NCBI GenBank assembly: GCA_021029095.1
Contig: JAJOHG010000430.1
Span: 1 to 20,375, forward strand
Direction of reading: 5' to 3'
Source: Phellopilus nigrolimitatus
Lineage: Eukaryota > Basidiomycota > Agaricomycetes > Hymenochaetales > Hymenochaetaceae
Length of the DNA: 20,375 bases
This document shows positions 1 to 8,156 of this stretch, piece by piece. The translations under genes were made by a program, and so were the position numbers. Numbering within the stretch: the stretch's first letter is position 1; the number at the start of each line of letters is the position of its first letter. Below the pieces are notes generated by a model. The model saw only the letters and a list, made by a program, of their open reading frames with translations, was not told the DNA's origin and ran no database searches.

Positions 1-244
1 TCTTCCCATGTTTCCTGTTTTCTCCCTCTATAGCTTTCATCTGTCTTAACAACTTCAGTTTTCCTCCACAAAACCGACTAATCGATTCTATGTTCATACT
101 TTTTTGATCTTTAGAAGAAAGCACTAAGGCGGTTTCGTCCTTTTATAGTGTTCTAGTGATTGCTGGCATCTCCATGAGCATTGTGTACGTCTGATAAATA
201 TATGTACTCCATTTCCATACTGCTTCATTTCGCGCGCAAGTGAG
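1..244. other. 3' flank of the alanine aminotransferase gene
   Basis: This AT-richer stretch follows the aminotransferase stop codon, which lies on the minus strand at 247-245. It probably holds that gene's 3' untranslated region and then spacer. I see no open frame, RNA gene or repeat that I can support. Confidence 0.4.
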
Positions 245-2225
245 TCAGTCTATCGAGTGAGCAATCGGAAGCCGTAAGAATCCAGCGAAAAACCAAAAAT
301 GCGAATCTGAAGATGTCGAAACTACGAATATTTTTTGATGAAACTCGGAGTGGAACTTTTCGAGCTTGCCGACGTATTCCTCGACGCCCGCGCAGAGACA
401 GGTAAGGCGGAAGTGCGCCTCGTCGCCCTTCTGGCCGAAGCCGCTTCCGCTAACGGCGCAGATACCCGTCGCGTCGAGCAGCGCGAGCGCGTAGAACGTG
501 TCCGGGTGTTTGCCCGCGGCGTGCGCCGCGGCAACCGCCTTTTCGGGGAGGTCGATGCGCGGGTACAGGTACAGCGCGCCGGGCGCGCTCTGGCAGGACA
601 TGCCCGGGAGCGCGTTGAGGCGCGCGACCATGTGGCGCGAGCGCTCCGCGAGCGCGGCGTGGATCTCGTCCGTCTCGCGCTTCCACAGCGCGTAGCTCGG
701 CGCGCCCGCGCGGGGCGGGCGCACCATGCAGTCGACCGCGACCTGGCCGGGCACGGGCGGGCAGAGGCCGACGCTCGCCATCTTGTAGATCTGCGCGATG
801 ACCGCGTCGGAGAAGTTGGTGAGCTCGAAGTAGCCGCCGCGGCGGCCGCACTCGCCGGTGACGCCCTTGGACGTGCTGTGGAAGCTCGCGAGCGCGACGG
901 GCGAGGAGAGCTCGCAGGCGATCTTCTTGAAGGACGTGAACGGGAAGTCGTCGGGGTAGTGCAGGTTCGCCTGGTAGACCTCGTCCGCGAGGAGGACGAG
1001 CGAGTGCTGCTCGCAGAGGCGCACGAGCGCGCGCTGGACGTCCTCGTTGAGGAGCGAGCCGGTGGGGTTGCCCGGGTTGATGACGACGAGCGCGCGCACG
1101 TCGATGCCGTCGCGCTGCGCCTTCTCGAGCGCCGTTTGCACCTGCTCGGGCGAGGTCGACCAGCCGGACTCCTCGTCGAGGTGGTACGGCACCGGCACGC
1201 CGGCGTACTGCGCGAGGGTGGCCGTGTAGAGCGGGTACTGGGGGATGGGGATGAGCACGCCGGAGTTTTGCGGCTTTGCGATGAGCATGGAGAGGAGGAG
1301 CGCGACGCCGGCAGATGCGCCTGCGGTGAGGAAGATGTGGTCGGGGTTGGCGGGGTGGCCGTCGCGTTCTGGAGAATAGATTGTCAGAGGAATTACTTTG
1401 ATTACAAGACCGCCGCCTGACTGGCATGGCTTGAGCAAAATAATCGGGAGGTATTTTGTAGTTCATATGGCATTAGCCCAGACTGAAATGTCAGAAGCGT
1501 ATAACTCTCGCTCTCTAGATTGCCATTATTTATGGAAACGACGGCATTATTTCTGCCCAGTCCCAAGATAGCCCTCCTCATCTCGAAGTCCCGCGCTGGT
1601 CTGGGCAAGGAGAACAGAACAGAAGTGAACTCACCTGCAATGAAATCGGCGACGCTTTTCCGGACAAGCGGAACGCCCTGGCTATGCGAGTACGCTCCAA
1701 TAGAGCCGACCTCCTCCAAGATCTCCTGCGCGCGCTCGATCACATCCTCTGGGAAAAGATGCCTGGCCTTGTCGATGAGCTCCGGGTACTCCGTCAGCGC
1801 AGCGATCTACAGCAAACGCAAACACGCGTGAGCAACCTCGAACGAACGTCCTGGCGACAGTCCACAGTGCATCTCACCTGCCGGGTGTAGGTAATCGGGG
1901 GCTGATCGAGGCCCTTCTGCTGGGGGTTCCCGATGTTGCTGGAGATGACGCGATCGAACGGGAGGCCGTTGTTTGGCTGCCGGAGGAGGCTGCGGTGCTG
2001 CTCGGCCTTGATGGCGAGCTCGCCGCGGACGGCGTACTCGACGTTGCGGATGGCGGGGTTGAGGGCGTCGACTGTGAGGACGCGCATGACTGCAGACGAG
2101 GCGAAGGTGCGTCGGGAGAGACCGTTGAGACCGGTAAGGGTGGAGGGCGAGGGAGGAAGAGGGGATCGAGGCGATAATCTGGGTGCGGCGGTGATTGTGG
2201 GAACGCGGGCGCGGCGGAGGGCCAT
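245..2225 (-). CDS. ALT1: Alanine aminotransferase, PLP-dependent, probably mitochondrial (3 exons)
   Basis: Catalyses reversible transfer of the amino group between alanine and 2-oxoglutarate, giving pyruvate and glutamate, with pyridoxal phosphate as cofactor. Exons on the minus strand: 2225..1878, 1806..1635, 1368..245 (introns of 71 and 266 bp), giving about 547 residues, in the range of fungal ALT enzymes. The N-terminus up to about residue 46 is rich in Arg, Ser and Pro and almost free of acidic residues, like a mitochondrial presequence. A second Met at residue 47 (MRVLTVDALNP) begins the conserved enzyme and could give a cytosolic form. Fold-type I aminotransferase motifs are visible: NPGNPTG (about 271-277), LADEVYQ (about 302) and SFHSTSKGVTGECGRRGGY, whose Lys (about 341) should form the PLP Schiff base. 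Each junction restores family sequence, for example DFIA/ERDGHP. The last ~25 residues after FHSEFHQK look unlike the family and may be an extension or hide a terminal intron. The symbol is by analogy with yeast. Confidence 0.94.
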
Positions 2226-2587
2226 GGAACTTTCGAACTCCTTTCGGCCGGGTATAGCGTGCTTGCTTCAGCCTGCTGCACGACCTGTTGTATACGTACG
2301 CGTCCACGAGCACCAACACGAGCACGATCGCACACCTGATGACTCACGGCAACGGACGGATATAAATCTTTTTGGATGATCGACCCCCCACGTCGATCAC
2401 CCTGCGTTTGGCGACATACTTTCGAACCTAAAAGGCTGCACTTCGACTTCTTGCATTCCGTTTGACGAAAGAACCTCGACTCGGGCGAAGCACCCGGTGC
2501 AGACTTGGGTGGCCACAATGCCTTTTGTTGAAGTTGTACGAAGTGTGTTTTACGACCTGTAAAAGCTTGAGGACGTTATTCTATGTC

Positions 2588-2690
2588 ACTGACCCCCTCT
2601 GACCCATCCGACCCGCGCTGACCCCGGGTCTATGGAAATTCCACTGACCCTTTGCATACCCATAGACCATCGACCCAGGACTGACCCAAC
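2588..2690. repeat. TGACCC-rich patch with a 9-bp inverted repeat
   Basis: CTGACCC or GACCC occurs at least six times in about 100 bases. Inside it, GGTCTATGG (2627-2635) is matched by its exact reverse complement CCATAGACC (2660-2668), leaving a loop of 24 bases. It could be a decayed satellite or a cluster of protein-binding half-sites. The sequence alone does not decide. Confidence 0.5.
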
Positions 2691-3268
2691 CCTGCTCGTT
2701 TCCCCTAATCACTCTCTGGCTAAAAAAAATCGAGGACTACCCCTCAATCTTAAATAACATCCAGACGCACCCGCCTTTCATCTTCGGGCCCGTGCTCCCT
2801 AGTGTTCTCCCGAAGTCCGTCCTTTCCCTTCCGTAAATTTCAGATTGACTCTGCTAAACCTACAGAGAACTTGGATGCAACCCCTCCTCCCGATATGCCA
2901 GACTGTATTTACTGCCCGTAAGAAAGGATGCTGAAGTCAAATTTTTTATCCAGATCCGAGAATTTCCATACAAATCTGCAGCGAGAATTGCACAATTGAT
3001 GGGATGGGTCTTTTCAGATTCGAGCTCGATTTTCGAGCTCTCCGATTCATTTCTACGCTGGCATGGTTTTTTTTTTTTTTTCTTTTTTCGTTCTTTCGAG
3101 AGATGCAGCAGTGCTCCTGGACATAGCACGAATAATTATCGGCGGTCGTGATGTGCGATACTATTACTAGGGGAAAAAAAAGCTGAAATTGATAGTGAGA
3201 AAAGGAGGTGTAGGTGTGTTTTCAAAGAGTTGGTGGTGGTGGTAAGCACCGAAAATCCTGCCTCAGAA

Positions 3269-3346
3269 CCCCCCCCCCACCCCCCCCCCCCCCCCCCCCC
3301 CCTTTTTTTTTTTAAAAAAAAAAGTACTTATCTCTCTCTCTCTCTC
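3269..3346. repeat. Poly-C / poly-T / poly-A tract followed by (TC)n
   Basis: A run of C (about 3269-3302, broken by a single A at 3279) passes directly into T (3303-3313), then A (3314-3323), and after a short gap into a TC dinucleotide repeat (3331-3346). Three homopolymers abutting in this way are unusual. The exact lengths may not be reliable in sequencing data. Confidence 0.75.
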
Positions 3347-3778
3347 ACTTCTCAGCGAGATCGTCTCGAGAAAATCTTTGCGTGAAATGTCTCTCTGGGG
3401 AAATTTTCTCTTTTGAAGTAAGTCAGAGAAAGGGAGAAAGGACGCTTTCTTATGCCCTATCATACGCAAGAGGAGGATTTTCTACATAAGTACCGAACCC
3501 GTAAGATCCATTGTGGGCGGTCGTGCACCCCGAGAGGCGCAGCGCAGCGCTCTTCCCATCCTCTCTATACTCAGCATATCGAATCGGACGATCTCCCCCA
3601 AAAAACAGAATAAATGGAAACTCCAGCAGAAACGCGTCGCGTCGCGCAAGTACCCGTACAGGCCGCTCCGAAAGTGCAGCCCAAAAACTAAGGACGTTTC
3701 TCACAATCACAATTCCCGCGTGCATTGCAGGGGACACCCAAAAAGCCAAAGTACACGCGCCCCAGGCCCCAACATAAC

Positions 3779-3926
3779 AATACGGTACGATGCGATGCGA
3801 TGCGATACGATACAATACGAAATAGACATAAAACCGAAGTCCGTGTGTGTGCATGTGTGTGTGTGTGTGCGTCTAAGGCAGATCCGAGAGTTGTAAAAAA
3901 ACGAGCGAGCGAGCGAGCGAGCGAGA
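3779..3926. repeat. Microsatellite cluster
   Basis: Three short tandem repeats lie close together: GATGC/GATAC-type pentamers (about 3787-3820), a GT dinucleotide run interrupted once (about 3843-3869), and CGAG tetramers (about 3902-3925). They fall in the 3' flank of the cell-wall protein gene, 85 or more bases past its stop. Confidence 0.75.
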
Positions 3927-4011
3927 GGGCGCGGGAGAGGCGTGCGGGTATATACATATATACAGCATACATACATAGCCAGAGCGACCGGGGGCGCGAC
4001 GGGGGCTACGG

Positions 4012-5443
4012 CTATAACAGCGCCGCCGCCGCACCGAGGCCGAGCGCGCAGGCGAGCGCGCCCGTACTAAGAAGCGCGCGCGGCCGCGCACCGCTCGAGC
4101 TCGAGCTCGCCCCAGCGGCGCCCGGCGCGCTCGTCCCGGACGCGGAGCTGGAGCTGGAGCTGGCGCCGCCGCGCGACGCGGAGCCGGAGCCGGAGCCGGA
4201 GGTGGGCGCGGGGAGCGTGCTCGCGGTGAACACGGTGCCGGAGGGCGCGGGCGCGGTGCCGGGGAGCGTCGTCGTGCTCACGACGCCGTTCGAGCTCGCG
4301 CTCGCGAGGGAGGAGGCGGCGGCGGAGGCGGCGGCGGAGGAGGTGAGCGAGGCGACGGGCGCGGCGGCGGAGCCGGACATGCCGTCGAGGCTGTGCGGGG
4401 AGGCGCGCGTCAGTTCGGGATGAGAGGGACGGGAGGGACGGGAGGGACGGGAGACGGGGAGACGGAGGGACGCACGTGAACTGCCCGGAGTAGGACGTGT
4501 ACGGCTGCGCGGTGTTGTTCGGGTCGCGCGCGGCGCGCGAGGTGAGCCGCACGAAGCTGTCGGGCGGGCGGGCGGTCAGTAGGCGGTCAGTAGGCGGTAG
4601 GGTAGGGAGTAAGGAGGGGGGGGGGGTTGGATATACGCACTAGGAGTCCGAATTCGGGCCTGCGTTCGCGCTGGGCTGCGGGGTGCATCAGCGACGGTAT
4701 GTGTGTGTGCGCGTGTGTAGATCGGCGGGTGAAAATAGCGCGTGGCGTGGTGATGTAACCAATATGTGGGGCGAAGATGGAAGCGCGACGGACGATTTGG
4801 GGATAGATGGCGTTGTTGTTGTTGTTTGTCGGCAGGCGGGAGATGGGCCGAGTCGGGTTGGGCAAGAGGCGCGGGTTTGTCTCGGGTGCGGACGAACGGA
4901 GGACGAGGTGGGGAAGGATGGAGGAGGCGGGGGGAAGAAAAGTGTACGACGAGAAAAGAAAAGAAAAGAAAAGAAAAGAGCGTACCGTGAACGATATGTC
5001 GTTCGCCTGCGACACGTCCAGGCCCGCGGCGATCTGCTGCACGAGCGTCTGTGCAGCGCCAACCAACCAAAAACACCAAACAAAAAAAATGCAGGCCCCG
5101 GTCAAACCAGCACGAACGGGCAGAAAGCGTGAAACAAAACCGGCACGCACGTCGACGCCCTCGTAGAGCGCGATGTCTGCCGGGCCGACGGCGGCGAGCA
5201 GCGGGGCCTGGCCGTCGTCGGCCCAGCTGACGACGCACGCGGCGGCGGCGTGGCACGTTATGCCCGCGTACGGGTGGGTGACCTGTGCGCGTACGCGTAT
5301 GCAGGCGTCAGTCGGCGGAACAGGACGGCGGGGATGCGGGATGGAGGATGGGGACGCACGAAGACGCTCGCGCGGGCGAGCGGGAGGAGGGCGAGGAGGG
5401 CGAGGAGGGCGAGGGGGCGCGGGGGCGGGCGGGGGCGCGGCAT
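4012..5443 (-). CDS. GPI-anchored Ser-rich cell-wall protein, Kre9/Knh1-like family (6 exons)
   Basis: Predicted secreted, surface-anchored protein with the Kre9/Knh1-like N-terminal domain found in many basidiomycete Ser/Thr-rich proteins. Yeast Kre9/Knh1 are needed for beta-1,6-glucan; the role here is not known. Minus-strand exons: 5443..5360, 5282..5151, 5048..4986, 4675..4641, 4556..4476, 4390..4012, giving 257 residues. The signal peptide (about 1-25) ends ARAS and has a Leu/Ala core. The domain (about 27-132) shows SWADDGQAPLLAAVGPADIALYEG, then DVSQANDISFT, PSANAGPNSDSYFVRLTS and YSGQFT. After residue 135 comes a Ser/Ala/Gly-rich low-complexity stalk, and the C-terminus is a hydrophobic Ala/Leu tail fitting a GPI-attachment signal. 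Phases agree at all five introns. Two Cys in GITCHAAAAC (about 38 and 44) sit where I recall the family lacking Cys. A paralog lies at the right edge of the window with a matching exon of identical length and phase. Confidence 0.87.
4424..4450. repeat. Three perfect 9-bp tandem copies in intron 5 of the cell-wall gene
   Basis: The unit GAGGGACGG is repeated three times without change (4424-4432, 4433-4441, 4442-4450), then decays. On the transcribed strand this is a pyrimidine-rich run upstream of the intron 5 acceptor. Confidence 0.8.
4953..4979. repeat. (AAAAG)n pentamer repeat in intron 3 of the cell-wall gene
   Basis: About five copies of AAAAG lie just inside the intron that begins at 4985 on the minus strand. 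In the transcript this is a CTTTT pyrimidine tract close to the 5' splice site. Confidence 0.8.
5384..5410. repeat. 9-bp tandem repeat coding for the signal-peptide core
   Basis: Three perfect copies of GAGGAGGGC (plus-strand reading) lie in exon 1 of the cell-wall gene. On the minus strand they encode Ala-Leu-Leu units, which form the hydrophobic core of the signal peptide (LALLALLALL). Confidence 0.85.
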
Positions 5444-5507
5444 CGGAGAGGGCGGTGGGTGGAGATGCGTGGGGCCTGCCGCAGCCGGATGGGATGGGGC
5501 CCAGCAC

Positions 5508-5517
5508 GGTATATGTA
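5508..5517 (-). promoter_or_regulatory. TATA-like element of the cell-wall protein gene
   Basis: TACATATACC on the minus strand sits about 65-75 bases before the start codon at 5443, a usual distance for a TATA-type element in a gene with a short leader. This is a motif match only. Confidence 0.35.
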
Positions 5518-5969
5518 GGTGCAGCGGGTTGGGGGCAAATGCGGGGCCGAGGGAAGGTACAGTAGAGGGCAGTAAATTGGACCAGCCGTAAGAGAACGAG
5601 AACGAGGTGAGTGAGTGCTGATGTCACCCCCGCGTCTATTCGCTTATGTAACTACTCCTCCATCCTCTTGCGAGATGGACCCGTTGCCTCGTCCAGCAGC
5701 AACGCCGCAACCCGCACCAGCACGGAAGAGCACACGCTAACGCCGCTCCCCCAAGATCATCGTCACACGGGGCCGCCCGTCCACTCACGACAGCTGACTC
5801 TGGCGCACGACCAGGCAAGGCCACAAGGCAGGCCGGCCGGCCGTCTATCTACTCTATTCTCGCACACCAAAAGGCGTCATCGCCTCTCTTCCCTTCTCCC
5901 GCATTTCGCAAAGAGCAGCTCGCAAAGAGCACCGCCCAAACTTTCTACGCACCGGGCGGTGGCACCATG

Positions 5970-5975
5970 CACGTG
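5970..5975. promoter_or_regulatory. CACGTG E-box, distal copy
   Basis: A perfect palindromic CACGTG lies 140 bases upstream of the chosen bHLH start codon, in the promoter region shared with the divergent cell-wall gene. bHLH factors carrying His-5, Glu-9 and Arg-13 in the basic region, as the neighbour does, are known to prefer this site. Confidence 0.4.
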
Positions 5976-6035
5976 CGTGGGGCCCAGCGAATCAGCGGCG
6001 CAGGACACGGTCGTGCGACCCCTCTCTATAACGCA

Positions 6036-6041
6036 CACGTG
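6036..6041. promoter_or_regulatory. CACGTG E-box, proximal copy
   Basis: A second perfect CACGTG lies 66 bases after the distal copy and 74 bases before the bHLH start codon. The two copies share flanking GC-rich context (CACGTGCG). Confidence 0.4.
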
Positions 6042-6074
6042 CGGGGGGTGGCACACGAGCACCTCTCCTCTGCT

Positions 6075-6084
6075 CTTATACAAC
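6075..6084 (+). promoter_or_regulatory. TATA-like element of the bHLH gene
   Basis: CTTATACAAC lies about 31-40 bases before the ATG at 6115. If used, the leader would be very short. A second candidate, CTCTATAACG, lies near 6024-6033. Confidence 0.25.
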
Positions 6085-6114
6085 GCACCGCCCGTCGTCG
6101 TCTGCCCAGCAGCC

Positions 6115-7662
6115 ATGTCCGCCTCGCCCCCACCCATCCCCAGCTCGCCCAGCCCCAGCGCAACACTCTACACCGCAAGCTGCAACCCCCCGCGCCGCGC
6201 AAAGCGCACCGCACACGCCTCCCCACAGGCCCCCGCCCACGCCCCCGCGCTGCGCTCCCTCCTCCCCACCCCGGGCCCCTCCTCCTCCCCCTCGACCCAC
6301 TCCCCGCCCGCCCCCTCCCCCGCCCCAGCCGATCCCCCCGCCGCCCCGCCCCCCAAGAAGCGCGGCCGCAAGCCCGGCAGCGGCGGCGCCTCCGCGCGCG
6401 CAGCCCGCGAGAGCGCGCGCCGCGCGAACCACAGCCGCATCGAGAAGGCCCGCCGCCTCAAGATCAACGACGCCCTCGCCGCCCTGCGCGCGCTCGTCGC
6501 CGGCGACGCCGACGCCCCCGCAGCAGACGCCGCCGAGACCGGCGACGCAGAGGAGGGAAGGGACAAGGAGTTCAAGCTCGACGTCCTCGAGCGCACCGTC
6601 GCGTTCGTGCGCGCGCTCGTCGCGCGCGTCGCCGCCCTCGAGGCCGCCCCGTCCCCGCCGCCCCCTGCCCCGCCCGCCAAAGCCTGCGGCTGCCCGTGCC
6701 CGTGCGGCGCGCCGGCGCCGGCGCCGGCGGGCAGGGCGCCGAAGAGGGGGGCAAGTGAAGTGGAGGCAGAGGCAGAGGAGAGCGCGCGCGCGGGGAAGAA
6801 GAGACGCCTCTCCGCGCACGCCCCACTCGAGGACGACCACGCCGACGCCGACGCAGAGGAGAGCGCGTCCGACGGCGGCTCCTCTTCCTCCTCCTCCAAC
6901 GACGAAGACGCGGCAGACGCGCCCCGCGCGCCCTCCCCCGCCGCGCTCCCCCACTCCGCCGGCGCGCCGGCGCGCCCACGCCTCCCGTCCATCTCCTCCC
7001 TTCTCTCCGGCGCGACCGGCGCGAGCGGCGCGAGCTCGCCCGCGCTCCCGCACGCTCCGCCCCCCTACTCGTACTCTTACCCTTACTCCTACGCGTACGC
7101 CTACCCGTACGCACACGCGCGCGACCGCGCGGCGTACCTCTCCCCGCTCTCCCCGCTCTCCTCCCCCTCGGCGCCGACGTCCGCGCCGCCCGCGCCGGGC
7201 TACCCGCACAGCGCCTACTCGTACGCGCGCTCGCCCGCGGCGCAGCCCGCGTCCGCACGGGGAGATTTGGAATCAGAACTCGCCGCGGCGGGCCTGCCGT
7301 CCCCGCCGGCCTCGGGGCGCACGCGCGCGCGCAGCATGCGTGGTGTCGGTGCAGCGTTGCCCGCGCTGTGCCTCCCCGCCGCGGCGGCGGCCTGTCCGGA
7401 CGTGGATGCGCCGGCGGATGTGGACATGGATGCGGATGTGGATTTGGACGTGGACGTGGACGTGGACGTGGACGCGCACGAGGGTGCGGCGTCGCTCGTG
7501 CTGCTGCAGCTGCGCGCGGGCGGCGGAGACCGGAGTGGAGATCGGAGTGGGAGGGGACGTGGAGGGGAGCGGGGCGTGGAGGCGCAGACGCCCGGCAGCC
7601 TGCTCGGGATCGGGGTCCGGGGCGGGAGCGGGGGCGCGCCGCTAGGTACTTATGACCCATGA
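6115..7662 (+). CDS. Basic helix-loop-helix transcription factor with AT-hook-like motif (single exon)
   Basis: Predicted nuclear DNA-binding regulator of about 515 residues; its targets are unknown. The ATG at 6115 was chosen because the open frame upstream (back to 5611) is promoter-like and contains TATA-like and E-box elements. Residues 1-80 are Pro/Ser/Ala-rich. KKRGRKPG (81-88) resembles an AT-hook and a nuclear localisation signal. The bHLH domain spans about 98-177: basic region RESARRANHSRIEKARR with His106, Glu110 and Arg114 at the positions known to read CACGTG; helix 1 LKINDALAALRALV; an acidic loop of about 20 residues, long for the family; helix 2 KEFKLDVLERTVAFVRALV. A short Cys-rich CGCPCPCG follows, then acidic Ser-rich stretches, a Tyr-rich segment (about 318-335) and an (Asp-Val)n run. 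The C-terminal QTPGSLLGI resembles, from memory, a short motif in other basidiomycete regulators. Very high GC leaves long open frames on the other strands. I cannot assign an ortholog. Confidence 0.86.
   Translation: MSASPPPIPSSPSPSATLYTASCNPPRRAKRTAHASPQAPAHAPALRSLLPTPGPSSSPSTHSPPAPSPAPADPPAAPPPKKRGRKPGSGGASARAARESARRANHSRIEKARRLKINDALAALRALVAGDADAPAADAAETGDAEEGRDKEFKLDVLERTVAFVRALVARVAALEAAPSPPPPAPPAKACGCPCPCGAPAPAPAGRAPKRGASEVEAEAEESARAGKKRRLSAHAPLEDDHADADAEESASDGGSSSSSSNDEDAADAPRAPSPAALPHSAGAPARPRLPSISSLLSGATGASGASSPALPHAPPPYSYSYPYSYAYAYPYAHARDRAAYLSPLSPLSSPSAPTSAPPAPGYPHSAYSYARSPAAQPASARGDLESELAAAGLPSPPASGRTRARSMRGVGAALPALCLPAAAAACPDVDAPADVDMDADVDLDVDVDVDVDAHEGAASLVLLQLRAGGGDRSGDRSGRGRGGERGVEAQTPGSLLGIGVRGGSGGAPLGTYDP
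7068..7120 (+). repeat. TAC-rich hexamer repeat coding for a Tyr-rich segment
   Basis: Alternating TAC codons with Ser, Pro or Ala codons give the YSYSYPYSYAYAYPYAH segment of the bHLH protein. The repeat is imperfect at DNA level. It is likely a disordered, expandable stretch. Confidence 0.7.
7409..7479 (+). repeat. (GTGGAC)n repeat coding for an Asp-Val run
   Basis: Imperfect hexamers become four near-perfect GTGGAC units around 7450-7475 and encode alternating Asp and Val near the C-terminus of the bHLH protein. Such runs expand by slippage. The acidic character could serve in activation, but that is inference. Confidence 0.8.
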
Positions 7663-8156
7663 AGCTGGACTCTCTCTTCGACAAATACATGTCCTGTGTG
7701 TGTTGTGTTTTTTTATTGTTCGTTGTTAACTGTAACTGTTTTTCTCTTTTCTGTAGACGTGTTGTATTTTTTTTTTTTTTTCTTTCTTTCCTTTTCCGCG
7801 TTTTTTCGCCCGAGGAAATTATTGAACCGTCCTGCCTCGACTTCTCGATGTCCAGCCTTTTGCCAGTAGCTAGGCAAATCACGCAATGTCTCCGCACGAT
7901 GGTAATGCCAGCTTTTCGAGGGAATGCTCTTATACAAGGAGAGCCCAATGCATCGATCGCTTCATGATCGCAAAGTGGTGAGATATCACGCCCTCGTTGA
8001 CACAGTATGTACGAGCTCTCAATATCGGCCTTGCATGTTTCTATTTCTTTCCGAGACATACAAAGAAGGCACATAAAGTACATATAGGCACTGGATTCTT
8101 GGGATGGGGGTGATATACCGCATCTCTCGGTAGTCTTCGACTGAAAAAAAAAAAAA
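7663..8156. other. Convergent spacer (3' ends of the bHLH and MoCF-domain genes)
   Basis: This stretch of 494 bases separates two genes that point at each other and should hold both 3' untranslated regions. It has a long T run (about 7768-7782) and an A run (about 8144-8156) just before the MoCF-domain stop. I see no gene in it. Confidence 0.55.

Larger units (their letters stand above)
2226..4011. other. Spacer between the aminotransferase 5' end and the cell-wall protein 3' end
   Basis: About 1.8 kb with no open frame that resembles a protein. The part nearest 2225 should hold the aminotransferase promoter. I see only a weak TATA-like stretch around 2361-2367. The part nearest 4011 should hold the 3' untranslated region of the cell-wall gene. 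The middle carries the low-complexity elements listed separately. Confidence 0.5.

Noticed and set aside
335..1420. Long open frame on the plus strand opposite the aminotransferase
   Set aside because: It is an antisense shadow of a GC-rich exon. Its Arg/Ala/Glu/Val composition resembles no family, while the minus strand encodes a clear enzyme.
1824..1829. Other ACGCGT hexamers in the window, such as the one in the aminotransferase intron
   Set aside because: They lie within genes or away from replication-gene promoters and are expected by chance in CG-rich DNA. Only the MCM4-proximal copy was kept.
3725..4423. Plus-strand open frame across the microsatellites and the cell-wall gene's last exon
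   Set aside because: Its first half is encoded by simple repeats and the rest is antisense to the Ser-rich stalk and GPI tail of the minus-strand gene.
4576..5627. Long minus-strand frames running through the introns of the cell-wall gene
   Set aside because: They read intron sequence and drop the domain between exons. The six-exon model restores the family motifs in phase.
5611..6114. Upstream extension of the bHLH reading frame
   Set aside because: It is open only because stop codons are rare here. It contains the E-boxes and TATA-like elements and shows no domain, so the ATG at 6115 was preferred.
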